Below, piece by piece: positions 43,874 through 51,954 of a DNA stretch of 64,000 nucleotides. The number at the start of each line of letters is the position of its first letter. Within the stretch, counting starts at the first letter, position 1. This stretch comes from Amycolatopsis antarctica (GTDB taxonomy: Bacteria > Actinomycetota > Actinomycetes > Mycobacteriales > Pseudonocardiaceae): contig NZ_NKYE01000016.1 in assembly GCF_002262875.1 (NCBI RefSeq), forward strand, positions 62,001 to 126,000. Direction: 5' to 3'. The position numbers were made by a program, and so were the translations under genes. The notes beneath the pieces were generated by a model. That model was given only the letters and a program-made list of their open reading frames with translations. It made no database searches and was not told the DNA's origin.

Positions 43874-44832
43874 CCACCGTCGAAGAGTCCACAATGGACG
43901 AAAGTGCGCTGGAACGGCACTTCGAGGCGACCATCGCGGCGGACAACCGGCTGGAGCCGCGCGACTGGCTGCCCGAGGGTTACCGCAAGACGATGATCCG
44001 ACAGATCGCGCAGCACGCGCACTCGGAGATCATCGGCATGCAGCCGGAGGGCAACTGGATCACCAGGGCACCCTCGTTGCGGCGCAAGGCGGTGCTGCTG
44101 GCGAAGGTGCAGGACGAGGCGGGGCACGGCCTGTACCTGTACTCCGCCGCCGAGACGCTGGGCGCCGACCGCGCCGATCTCACCGACCGGCTGATCAACG
44201 GCAGGCAGAAGTACTCCTCGATCTTCAACTACCCGACGCTGACGTTCGCCGATGTCGGCGTGGTCGGCTGGCTGGTCGACGGCGCGGCGATCTGCAACCA
44301 GGTTCCGTTGTGCCGCAGCAGTTACGGGCCGTACGCGCGGGCGATGGTGCGGATCTGCAAGGAGGAATCCTTCCATCAGCGGCAGGGTTACGAGCTGCTG
44401 ATGACGATGATGCGCGGAACTGACGCGCAGCGGGACATGGTGCAGGACGCGGTGAACCGGTGGTGGTGGCCGTCGCTGATGATGTTCGGCCCGCCGGACG
44501 CGGATTCGCCGAACACCGCGCAGTCGATGGCGTGGAAGGTCAAGCGGCACACCAACGACGAGTTGCGGCAGCGTTTCGTCGACATGTCGGTTCCGCAGGC
44601 CGAGGCCCTCGGTGTCACCTTCCCGGACCCGGACCTGCGCTGGAACGCCGAACGCGGCCACCACGACTTCGGTGAGATCGACTGGGCCGAGTTCAAGCAG
44701 GTACTCAAGGGCAACGGGCCGTGCAACGCCGAGCGCGTCGCCCACCGGCGCGCGGCCCAGGACGATGGTGCGTGGGTGCGCGAGGCGGCCTCGGCGCACG
44801 CCGCCAAGAACGCCGGAAGGATCGGGGCATGA
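43870..44832 (+). CDS. paaA: phenylacetyl-CoA epoxidase subunit A
   Basis: 320 residues, 4-base overlap with paaZ. Catalytic di-iron subunit with EXXH-type helices: AQHAHSEIIGMQPEG, AKVQDEAGHGLYLYSAAETLG and CKEESFHQRQGYELLMTMM. With PaaC it forms the core that epoxidises phenylacetyl-CoA using O2 and electrons from PaaE. Length and order match paaABCDE of actinomycetes. Confidence 0.96.
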   Translation: MTTVEESTMDESALERHFEATIAADNRLEPRDWLPEGYRKTMIRQIAQHAHSEIIGMQPEGNWITRAPSLRRKAVLLAKVQDEAGHGLYLYSAAETLGADRADLTDRLINGRQKYSSIFNYPTLTFADVGVVGWLVDGAAICNQVPLCRSSYGPYARAMVRICKEESFHQRQGYELLMTMMRGTDAQRDMVQDAVNRWWWPSLMMFGPPDADSPNTAQSMAWKVKRHTNDELRQRFVDMSVPQAEALGVTFPDPDLRWNAERGHHDFGEIDWAEFKQVLKGNGPCNAERVAHRRAAQDDGAWVREAASAHAAKNAGRIGA

Positions 44833-45200
44833 GCGAGGGCAAGGATCTCAGCGCGGAGGGCGGCCACGGGGCCGTACCACTGGACGGCGTTCCGGTGGAA
44901 CCGCGGCCCGAAGTGGTCAAGCACGACTGGCCGCTATACGAGGTCTTCGTCCGCGGCAAGCGCGGCCTGAACCACGTGCACGTCGGTTCGCTGCACGCCG
45001 CCGACGACGAGATGGCCGTGCGACACGCCCGTGACCTGTATACCCGGCGCAACGAGGGTGTGAGCATCTGGGTGGTCAGGGCCGCCGACATCACCGCGTC
45101 GAGCCCGGACGAGAAGGACCCGTTCTTCGCGCCGAGCGGGGACAAGGTGTACCGGCACCCGACGTTCTACGACATTCCCGAGAACGTTCCACACATGTGA
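44829..45200 (+). CDS. paaB: phenylacetyl-CoA epoxidase subunit B
   Basis: 123 residues from ATG 44829, overlapping paaA by 4 bases. The family core WPLYEVFVRGKRGLNHVHVGSLHAADDEMAVRHARDLYTRRNEGVSIWVVRAADITASSP is intact. A hydrophilic N-terminus of about 30 residues precedes it. PaaB bridges PaaAC dimers and is needed for activity. Confidence 0.95.
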   Translation: MSEGKDLSAEGGHGAVPLDGVPVEPRPEVVKHDWPLYEVFVRGKRGLNHVHVGSLHAADDEMAVRHARDLYTRRNEGVSIWVVRAADITASSPDEKDPFFAPSGDKVYRHPTFYDIPENVPHM

Positions 45201-46096
45201 GCGGTGAGCTGAAGATGTTTTTCGACAATGCGTACGAGGCGATGACCGAGGAGAACGACTCCCGCTGGGCGTTCGGCACCGGGTTCGATGACCCGTTGTC
45301 CGGTGTGGACACCTCCGTGCCGTCCGGTGTGGACGGTGCCGATCTGGCCGCCTACTGCCTGATGCTGGGTGACGACGCGCTGGTCATGTCGCACCGGCTG
45401 CAGGAGTGGTGCACGAACGCACCCGAGCTCGAGGACGAGGTGGCGATCGCCAACATCGGCCTCGACCTGCTCGGCCAGGCCCGTCTTCTCCTTGCCAGGG
45501 CGGGGAAGGCGGACGGTTCCGGGCACACCGAGGACCACTACGCGTACTTCCGTGCCGAGCACGAGTTCCGCAACGTCCGGCTGGTCGAGATGCCGCGTGG
45601 TGACTTCGGTGAGCTGATCGCCCGGCTGCTCGTCTTCTCGGCCTGGCGACTCGCGCTGCTGACCCGGCTTGCCGACTCACGTGACCCGGTGCTTGCGGCG
45701 ATCGCGGACAAGGGCGTCAAGGAGGTCACGTACCACCGTGACTACGCGGCGCAGTGGGCGGTCCGGCTCGGCGACGGTACGGCGTACTCGCACGAGCGGA
45801 TGCGGGCCGGGCTCGCGGCGGTGTGGCCGCTGGTCGGCGAACTGTTCACCGTGCACGAGGTCGAGGCCAGGGTCGCCGAGGCCGGTGTCGGGGTGGAACC
45901 CTCGGCCGCGCGGGAGGAGTTCGACGGTGTGCTGGGCCAGGTTCTGCACGCGGCGACGATGACCGTGCCCGAGGTCGCCGCCCGTGCCGGGGTTTCCGGC
46001 CGGATGGGCAGGCACGGCCTGCACACCGAGGCGATGGGCTTCCTGCTGGCCGAGTTGCAGAGCGTCGCCAGGGCACACCCGGACGCGACGTGGTGA
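45197..46096 (+). CDS. paaC: phenylacetyl-CoA epoxidase subunit C
   Basis: 299 residues from GTG 45197 (4-base overlap with paaB). Ferritin-like structural subunit: LAAYCLMLGDDALVMSHRLQEWCTNAPELEDEVAIANIGLDLLGQARLLLARAG, VKEVTYHRDYAAQWAVRLGDGTAYSHERM. The N-terminal 45 residues (ending SGVDTSVPSGVDGAD) are longer than in E. coli PaaC and low in complexity. The predicted start is tied to the paaB overlap; an internal start is possible. Confidence 0.93.
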   Translation: MSGELKMFFDNAYEAMTEENDSRWAFGTGFDDPLSGVDTSVPSGVDGADLAAYCLMLGDDALVMSHRLQEWCTNAPELEDEVAIANIGLDLLGQARLLLARAGKADGSGHTEDHYAYFRAEHEFRNVRLVEMPRGDFGELIARLLVFSAWRLALLTRLADSRDPVLAAIADKGVKEVTYHRDYAAQWAVRLGDGTAYSHERMRAGLAAVWPLVGELFTVHEVEARVAEAGVGVEPSAAREEFDGVLGQVLHAATMTVPEVAARAGVSGRMGRHGLHTEAMGFLLAELQSVARAHPDATW

Positions 46097-46602
46097 CCGG
46101 CGTGTCCACCCGGCCGGACGCCCAGGCGGTTGCCGAGACGGTGACCGACCCCGAGCTGCCGATGGTGACGCTCGCCGACCTCGGTGTCCTGCGCGAGGTG
46201 TCCGAAGTGGACGGACGGGTGACGGTGACGATCACGCCGACCTACACCGGCTGCCCGGCGATGGACACCATGCGCGACGATCTGGTGCACGCTCTCACCG
46301 GCGCGGGCTTCCGCGAGGTGGAGGTGCGTACCGTACTGCGGCCCGCGTGGAGCACCGACTGGATCAGCGCGGCGGGCAGGCGCAAGCTCGCCGAGGCCGG
46401 GATCGCCCCGCCGGGGGCCGCGCAGCGCCGCGCGACCGGGCCCATCCCACTGACCCTGAACGCCCCGGTGACCCGGGTGCGGTGCCCACTGTGCGACTCG
46501 GCCGACACGGTCGAGGTCTCACGTTTCAGCGGCACCGCCTGCAAGGCCCTGCGCCGATGCCGCTCCTGCGCCGAACCGTTCGAACACGTCAAGGAGATCT
46601 GA
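46093..46602 (+). CDS. paaD: PaaD-like Fe-S assembly protein (DUF59/MIP18 family)
   Basis: 169 residues from GTG 46093 (GTGA overlap with paaC). N-terminal DUF59 domain: VTDPELPMVTLADLGVLREV, TPTYTGCPAMDTMRDDL with the conserved Cys. C-terminal zinc ribbon: RCPLCDSADTVEVSRFSGTACKALRRCRSCAEPFEHVK. Required for epoxidase maturation, probably by inserting the cluster into PaaE. Confidence 0.93.
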   Translation: MTGVSTRPDAQAVAETVTDPELPMVTLADLGVLREVSEVDGRVTVTITPTYTGCPAMDTMRDDLVHALTGAGFREVEVRTVLRPAWSTDWISAAGRRKLAEAGIAPPGAAQRRATGPIPLTLNAPVTRVRCPLCDSADTVEVSRFSGTACKALRRCRSCAEPFEHVKEI

Positions 46603-46606
46603 GCCG

Positions 46607-47686
46607 ATGACCGCAGCGAGCACCAGGCGCCGCACCGGTTTTCACACCCTCACCGTGGCCGGGGTCCGCAGGCTCTGCGACGACGCCGTCGCGGTGACCT
46701 TCGACGTTCCCGCGGAACTCGCGCCGGCGTACGAATTCCGGGCGGGCCAGTCGCTGACCCTGCGGCGCACGATCGACGGCCGGGAGGAGCGGCGTTCGTA
46801 CTCGATCTGCGCCCCGGCGGGCGCGAAGCCGCGGATCGGTGTGCGCGAGGTGCCGGGCGGGCTGTTCTCCTCCTGGCTGGTGCGCGAGGTCCGCGCGGGA
46901 GACGAGATCGACGTCGCCGCGCCGAGCGGTACCTTCTGCCCGGACGCCGACGAGGCCGGGCATCACGTGCTCATCGCCGCCGGTTCGGGAATCACGCCGG
47001 TGCTCTCGATCGCCGCGACGGTACTGGGCAATCCGAACGCCACGGCGACCGTGTTCTACGGCAATCGCCGCACCGACACGGTGATGTTCGCCGACGAACT
47101 CGCCGACCTGAAGGACCGCTACCCGGAACGGCTGGAACTCGTGCACGTGCTCTCCCGCGAGCCGCGCGAGGCGGAACTGTTCACCGGCAGGCTCGACCGG
47201 GACAAGCTGGAGGCGTTGCGCCGGTTGCTGCCCGAGGCCGAGCGGGTGGACCACTGGTGGCTGTGCGGCCCGTTCGGCATGGTCACCGACGCCCAGGACG
47301 TGTTGCGCGGCTGGGGTGTGGCGGAGAAGCGTGTCCACCAGGAACTGTTCTATGTGGACGATGTGCCGCCGGAGCCCGTGCGGCACGTCGACCCCGGCGT
47401 CGAGGGCCCGTCGAGTGCGCTGACGGTGGTGCTGGACGGCCGCTCCACCTCCGTCGAGATCGGCTACGACACCACCGTGCTCGACGGCGCGCAGAAGGTC
47501 CGTCCGGATCTGCCGTTCGCCTGCAAGGGCGGGGTGTGCGGTACCTGCCGGGCGAAGGTCGTCACCGGAAAGGCGGACCTGCGGCGCAACTTCGCGCTGG
47601 AACAGTCCGAACTGGACGCCGGGTTCGTTCTGACCTGCCAGTCGTTCCCGGCCTCGGACGAGCTGACCGTCGACTACGACTCCTGA
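46607..47686 (+). CDS. paaE: phenylacetyl-CoA epoxidase reductase subunit E
   Basis: 359 residues, ATG behind AAGGAGATCTGAGCC. FAD domain with RRSYSICAPAG, NAD domain with HVLIAAGSGITPVLSIAATVL and WWLCGPFGMVTDAQ, and a C-terminal plant-type [2Fe-2S] ferredoxin domain with FACKGGVCGTCRAKVVTGKAD and a late Cys (VLTCQSFPAS). Passes electrons from NADPH to the PaaA di-iron centre. Last gene of the operon here; paaF, G, H and J are not in the window. Confidence 0.95.
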   Translation: MTAASTRRRTGFHTLTVAGVRRLCDDAVAVTFDVPAELAPAYEFRAGQSLTLRRTIDGREERRSYSICAPAGAKPRIGVREVPGGLFSSWLVREVRAGDEIDVAAPSGTFCPDADEAGHHVLIAAGSGITPVLSIAATVLGNPNATATVFYGNRRTDTVMFADELADLKDRYPERLELVHVLSREPREAELFTGRLDRDKLEALRRLLPEAERVDHWWLCGPFGMVTDAQDVLRGWGVAEKRVHQELFYVDDVPPEPVRHVDPGVEGPSSALTVVLDGRSTSVEIGYDTTVLDGAQKVRPDLPFACKGGVCGTCRAKVVTGKADLRRNFALEQSELDAGFVLTCQSFPASDELTVDYDS

Positions 47687-47691
47687 AACGC

Positions 47692-47708
47692 TGGGGCATC
47701 GCGCCCCA
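47692..47708 (+). terminator. short hairpin after paaE
   Basis: TGGGGC (47692-47697) and GCCCCA (47703-47708) form a 6-bp stem with a 5-base loop, six bases after the paaE stop. Flanking CGC/GCG can extend it with one mismatch. Confidence 0.5.
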
Positions 47709-47802
47709 CGCGCGTGAACGCAGTCGATGTGCCGCCCTGGCAGCGGTGACGAATCCTGCCCGTGCCGGTCGGACTGACCGGAGACGGCCCACGTGTCGTT
47801 CC

Positions 47803-47831
47803 TTGCCCTCGCGGAAGCGGCAGCCTATTCT
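47803..47831 (+). promoter_or_regulatory. promoter of the 47873 membrane protein
   Basis: TTGCCC (47803-47808), 17-base spacer, TATTCT (47826-47831). Immediately downstream the AT-rich CTAGAGCGATCTATCTAG has CTAG at both ends and is an imperfect dyad that could be a repressor site. Confidence 0.5.
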
Positions 47832-47872
47832 CTGACTAGAGCGATCTATCTAGCGAGTCCAGGGGTGACTGC

Positions 47873-48358
47873 ATGACCGCGAAAATCGACGAAGCGCAGG
47901 CCACGCTCCCGGCACGAGGGGCCGCGCATCGGCGTGGGCTGGTGATGCTCCGGGTCGTGCTCGGATTCAGCCTGCTGACGACGACACTGCACTACGCGCA
48001 CAACGTGGCCGCCGTCGACCAGTACCCGCAGATGGAGGGGCTGAGCCTGGGGCTGACGCAGGTGCTGGTGGCGATCGGCTGGATCCTGTCGACGACCGCG
48101 GGGATCGCGGGTTACCGCGCGTACGTCCGTGCTCGGTACTGGCCGGCTCGCGGCCTGCTGATGGCCCACTCGCTGGCCGGTCTCGCCTCCCTCGGGCACT
48201 TCCTGGTCGGCGTGCCGCAGATTCCGGCGTTCTGGTTCGCGACGATCTACACCGACACGCTCGCGGCCGTCGCCATGTGGGTGTTCGTGGTGTGGTCGGC
48301 GGTGATGCTGGGCGATGGATCGCGAGCCGGAGGCGCCGGGATCAGCCCCGCTCGTTGA
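47873..48358 (+). CDS. four-helix integral membrane protein of unknown function
   Basis: 161 residues. Four hydrophobic segments: about residues 24-42 (LVMLRVVLGFSLLTTTLHY), 58-80, 93-112 and 118-140. Conserved-looking HYAHN and HFLVG His residues lie at membrane edges. No family recognised with confidence. It is convergent with and overlaps by 17 bases the end of the MarR gene at 48342. Confidence 0.6.
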   Translation: MTAKIDEAQATLPARGAAHRRGLVMLRVVLGFSLLTTTLHYAHNVAAVDQYPQMEGLSLGLTQVLVAIGWILSTTAGIAGYRAYVRARYWPARGLLMAHSLAGLASLGHFLVGVPQIPAFWFATIYTDTLAAVAMWVFVVWSAVMLGDGSRAGGAGISPAR

Positions 48359-48827
48359 CGCCGCGCAGCGTTCGCATCGATTCGGCGAGCGCCCCGGAAG
48401 CATTGGGCCCCAACGGTTCCAGCACCGTGCGCCGGAGGATTTCCGCACATGCGGCGCGCGCCTTGGAGGCGATGTCGTGCCCGTGGTCGGTCAGTACCGC
48501 GAAGGTGACCCGGCGATCGTCCGGACTGGGCACACGGCAGATCAGGTTCGCGGCGACCATCCGGTCCGCGACCTTGGTGAAACCGCCGCTGGACAGTGCC
48601 GCCTCGCCGGCCAGTCGCGTCATCGGCATCCGGTGGCCGGGGGAGCGGATCAGCCGGATCAGGATGTCGAACGACGCGGGCGCCAGTCCGAAACGTTCGG
48701 CGATCTCGCCCATCAACCGGTCCTGGGTCGCCAGGTAGCCCTCGATCACCAGGCCCCACCAGGTGACGATCTCGTCGTCGTCGGTCTGCGGGTCGGGTCC
48801 GTCCGTCACGCCGCGAGCATAGCGCAT
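48342..48827 (-). CDS. MarR-family regulator (MhqR-like)
   Basis: 161 residues from ATG 48827 (GTG 48809 also possible). Winged HTH: RFGLAPASFDILIRLIRSPGHRMPMTRLAGEAALSSGGFTKVADRMVAANLICRVPSPDDRRVTFAVLTDHGHDIASKA. Divergent from a ring-cleaving dioxygenase and an alpha/beta hydrolase, the same trio as MhqR-MhqO-MhqD in Bacillus, where the repressor responds to quinones. A dyad in the divergent promoter is a probable operator. Confidence 0.85.
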   Translation of the reverse strand: MRYARGVTDGPDPQTDDDEIVTWWGLVIEGYLATQDRLMGEIAERFGLAPASFDILIRLIRSPGHRMPMTRLAGEAALSSGGFTKVADRMVAANLICRVPSPDDRRVTFAVLTDHGHDIASKARAACAEILRRTVLEPLGPNASGALAESMRTLRGVNERG

Positions 48828-48845
48828 ACCTCTCGCTGGAATAAA

Positions 48846-48876
48846 TCTTGCGAGCAAGAGGTTATCGGGTTAGCTT
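48846..48876 (+). promoter_or_regulatory. promoter with MarR-type operator before the dioxygenase gene
   Basis: The dyad TCTTGC-GA-GCAAGA (48846-48859) overlaps the -35 TTGCGA (48848-48853); 17 bases later lies TAGCTT (48871-48876), 28 bases before the ATG at 48904. Occupancy of the dyad would block RNA polymerase. Confidence 0.65.
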
Positions 48877-48903
48877 TGATCCAGGCGCGACGAAGGAGAC
48901 CTG

Positions 48904-49875
48904 ATGTCGATCAAGACCAGCGGCCTGCACCACGTCACCGCGATCGGTGGCGACCCGCAGCGCAACGCCGACTTCTACCTGCGCACCCTCGGGCTCCGGC
49001 TCGTCAAGACGACGGTGAACTTCGACGATCCGGGCACCTATCACCTCTACTACGGCGATCAGTCCGGCCGGCCGGGCACACTGATGACGTTCTTCCCGTG
49101 GAAGGACGCGCCCAGCGGACGTCTCGGCACCGGGCAGGCGACGACCACCTCGTTCTCCGTCCCGGAATCCTCGATCGGCTGGTGGAAGCAGCACCTCGGG
49201 CAGGCGGGCGTCGAGGCGAGCCAGGTGACCAACCGCGACGACGAGGACGTGCTCACCTTCCGCGACCCGGACGGCCTGCAGCTCGCGCTGGTCGCGCATC
49301 CGCAGGGTGACCCGCGGGACCCGTGGGACACGGCGCTGGTCCCCGCCGAGCACGCCGTGCGTGGGCTGCACTCGGTGACCCTGTCGGTGTCCCGCGAGGA
49401 CGCGACCGCGGGCATGCTCGGCGACCTCGGACTCGACTTCGCCGCCCAGGACGGCAACCGGTTCCGGTTCACCGCGGGCGACGGCGGCCCGGGGGCGCTG
49501 GTCGACGTCCTCGTCACGCCGGACGCGCCACAGGGCCTGGTCGCCAGGGGCACCGTGCACCACGTCGCGTGGCGGGCGCCGGACGAGCCCACCCAGGCGA
49601 GCTGGCGTGCGGAACTGGTGGACCGCGGCGTCAACGTCACCTCGATCCTGGACCGGCAGTACTTCCGTTCGATCTACTTCCGCGAGCCGGGCGGCACGCT
49701 GCTGGAGGTGGCGACCGACGAACCGGGATTCGCGATCGACGAACCGCTGCTCGAGCTGGGTCGCGCGCTGAAGCTGCCGCCGTGGCTGGAGCCGGACCGC
49801 GAGCAGATCCAGGCCGTACTGCCGAGGCTGGACCTGCCGAGCGAGAACGACATGGCCGGAACGGACCGCGCGTGA
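48904..49875 (+). CDS. VOC-family ring-cleaving dioxygenase (MhqO-like)
   Basis: 323 residues; AAGGAGACCTG precedes ATG. Two glyoxalase/VOC modules: GLHHVTAIGGDPQRNADFYLRTLGLRLVKTTVNFDDPGTYHLYYGD, and GLHSVTLSVSREDATAGML with TVHHVAWRAPDEPTQASWRAELV and YFRSIYFREPGGTLLEVATDEPGF. Metal ligands His (HHVTA, HHVAW) and Glu (LLEVATDEPG) are present. MhqO-type enzymes cleave hydroquinone-like rings in quinone detoxification. Followed after 33 bases by an alpha/beta hydrolase. Confidence 0.88.
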   Translation: MSIKTSGLHHVTAIGGDPQRNADFYLRTLGLRLVKTTVNFDDPGTYHLYYGDQSGRPGTLMTFFPWKDAPSGRLGTGQATTTSFSVPESSIGWWKQHLGQAGVEASQVTNRDDEDVLTFRDPDGLQLALVAHPQGDPRDPWDTALVPAEHAVRGLHSVTLSVSREDATAGMLGDLGLDFAAQDGNRFRFTAGDGGPGALVDVLVTPDAPQGLVARGTVHHVAWRAPDEPTQASWRAELVDRGVNVTSILDRQYFRSIYFREPGGTLLEVATDEPGFAIDEPLLELGRALKLPPWLEPDREQIQAVLPRLDLPSENDMAGTDRA

Positions 49876-49908
49876 ACCCGGCAACGGGCCCGCGAGAGGG
49901 AGCACGGC

Positions 49909-50520
49909 ATGAGTGAGCTCGGGCTGGTCCACCGCTTCGACGAGGGCGACGCCGACGCGCCGGTGCTGCTGTTGCTGCACGGTACCGGCGGCTCGCCCGG
50001 TGACCTGCTGGGACTGGGCCGGGAGCTGGCGCCGGGTGCGGCACTGCTGGCCCCGGCGGGCCCGGTGTCGGAACAGGGCATGGCGCGCTGGTTCCGGCGT
50101 CTGCGCGAGGGCGTGTTCGACACCGAGGACGTGATCGCGCGGGCCGATCAGCTCGCGGAGTTCGTGCTGGCCGCACGTGAACGGTACGGGCTCGCGGATC
50201 GGCGGCTGGTGGCTGCCGGATTCTCGAACGGGGCCAACATCGCGGCGGCGCTGACCCTGCTCCGGCCGGACGTGCTGACCGAGGCGGCCCTGTTCGCGGC
50301 GATGCTGCCGGTGCCGGAACCACCCGTGCACGATCTGAACGGCAGCAGGGTGTTCATGTCGAACGGGCAGCAGGATCCGATGGCGCCGGTGGACTCGGCG
50401 GACCTGCTGGCCGAGAACCTGCGCTCGCGTTCGGCGGAGGTGACCACGCACCGGCATCCGGGCGGGCACCAGGTGACGGTGGACGCGGTGCGCCAGGCGC
50501 GGACCTGGCTACTCGGCTGA
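49909..50520 (+). CDS. alpha/beta hydrolase, carboxylesterase/phospholipase type (MhqD-like)
   Basis: 203 residues. Oxyanion segment LLLLHGTGGSPGDLL, nucleophile elbow AAGFSNGANIAAALTLLRPDV (Gly-x-Ser-x-Gly with Phe-Ser-Asn), and catalytic Asp and His in MSNGQQDPMAPVDSADLLAE and HPGGHQVTVDAV. Small YpfH/MhqD-like esterase. Its context with a MarR gene and ring-cleaving dioxygenase points to processing of ring-cleavage or quinone adducts. Confidence 0.85.
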   Translation: MSELGLVHRFDEGDADAPVLLLLHGTGGSPGDLLGLGRELAPGAALLAPAGPVSEQGMARWFRRLREGVFDTEDVIARADQLAEFVLAARERYGLADRRLVAAGFSNGANIAAALTLLRPDVLTEAALFAAMLPVPEPPVHDLNGSRVFMSNGQQDPMAPVDSADLLAENLRSRSAEVTTHRHPGGHQVTVDAVRQARTWLLG

Positions 50521-51257
50521 CCGGCCGGTGCGCCCGGCCAGCCTGCCTGCGGCCACCTCCGCCACCCCGTCCACGTCCAGTTCCGCGGTGAGCGGCCTGA
50601 GCAGGACGGCGAGCGCGCGGGCGGCGCCGGTCAACGCCGCGGGATCGGCCGAGGCGGGAAGGGTGTCCTCCAGTCCGCTCGGTGCGGGCATTCCGGCGTT
50701 CTCCACGCTGACCGCGGGGTAGGCGAGACCGTGCCGGGCGGCGTGCAGGCGCCAGAGCTGTTCGCGGGCCTCGTGGAGCTGTGCGTGTGCCCGCCATGGC
50801 GATCCACGCGTCGCGTGTTTGGCGACATCGCCGAGGCGAACCAGGCGAGGAACGCCCACTCCCGGCGCTGGTCGCCGGTGGCCGAGGCCGAGGCCGGGTA
50901 CCACGGCGTCGCCAGCCTGCCCGCGCGATCGAGCAGGGCGCGGGCTTCGGGCGGCAGTCCGGTGCGAGCCTCGGCGGGCAGGACGACGAGGTGGTCGGCG
51001 GGCGACTCGGTGCTTCCCAGGTGCTGGACGAGGGTGTCCGCGACCGGGGCGAAACCGACGGCGGCGGTGAGTGCGGCGGCACGGGCCGAGGCGTAAGGCT
51101 CGCCGGTGGTGACGCCGATCCCGGCGTCCACATCGGACAGTTCGTCACCGGCCCCGCGGCCGAGTGAACCGCCGAGTTCGAGCCATTCGCACCACGACTG
51201 GCCGTGCGCCCACTCAGTCAGCGCCTCTACCAGCTCCCACGGGGTCCCCTCAGCCAT
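50509..51257 (-). pseudogene. frameshifted nucleotidyltransferase-domain gene
   Basis: From ATG 51257 the frame gives a nucleotidyltransferase N-terminus: WLELGGSLGRGAGDELSDVDAGIGV (G-S...D-x-D metal site), and continues to FLAWFA near 50835. There a one-base shift is needed to continue in the frame giving LGDVAKHATRGSPWRAHAQLHEAREQLWRLHAARHGLAYPAV and the stop at 50509. Both halves together (about 248 residues) look like one aminoglycoside-adenylyltransferase-like protein. Sequencing error cannot be excluded. The tail overlaps the convergent hydrolase by 12 bases. Confidence 0.75.
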
Positions 51258-51348
51258 CCGCCGACCGTAGCGGTTCGTGACCGGATCGGTCCGCAGTCTG
51301 CCCGGAAGGTGTCTTATGCGGACCCGTCCTCTCCGGCACACTCGGGGT

Positions 51349-51954
51349 ATGAACAGAGCTCTCATCGTTCTCGACGTCCAGGAATCGTTCCGGCAACGCG
51401 ACGACTGGCAGGACGTGTCGGCGCCCGACATCGCCGACCGGGTGGCCCGGTTGGTGCGGCTCGCCCGTGCCGCCGGGGACCGGGTGTTCTGGGTGCTGCA
51501 CACCGAACCCGGTAGCGGAACCGTGTTCGATCCGGCGTCGGGACACGTCCGGCTGCTGCCCGGCCTCGACCCGGCCACCGACGAGCCGGTGCTTCGCAAG
51601 ACCGCGCACAACGCTTTCACCACAACGAATATCGCCCAGACGTTGACCGCGGAAGGGGTCGGCGAACTGCTGGTGTGCGGGATCCGGACGGAGCAGTGCT
51701 GCGAGACGACGGCGCGGCTGGCCGCGGACCTCGGCTACCGCGTCACCTTCGTGATCGACGCGACCGCCACCACGCCGAGAGAGCACCGCGACGCGCCGGC
51801 GGGACGGAGGCGGGCGGAGATCCTGGCCGACCCGCGCACACTGCGGGTGGAGCACATCATCGAACGCACCGAGTACGCGCTGGACGGCAGGTTCGCCACC
51901 ATCCGCACGATCGCGGAGCTGGAGAACCTCGCACCGGCGCTGACCGGATCGTGA
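51349..51954 (+). CDS. isochorismatase-family cysteine hydrolase
   Basis: 201 residues from ATG 51349. Catalytic triad pattern: Asp in ALIVLDVQESFRQRDDW, Lys in VLRKTAHNAFTTTNIAQTL, Cys in LLVCGIRTEQCCETTARLAADLGYRVTFVIDAT (TEQCC). Such proteins hydrolyse isochorismate, nicotinamide or carbamoyl compounds. It overlaps a GlxA-type regulator by 4 bases; this pair is common in actinobacteria and proteobacteria. The substrate is unknown. Confidence 0.87.
   Translation: MNRALIVLDVQESFRQRDDWQDVSAPDIADRVARLVRLARAAGDRVFWVLHTEPGSGTVFDPASGHVRLLPGLDPATDEPVLRKTAHNAFTTTNIAQTLTAEGVGELLVCGIRTEQCCETTARLAADLGYRVTFVIDATATTPREHRDAPAGRRRAEILADPRTLRVEHIIERTEYALDGRFATIRTIAELENLAPALTGS

Noticed and set aside
41837..43894. 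685-codon open frame on the minus strand
   Set aside because: Antisense to paaZ, which is intact and in an operon.
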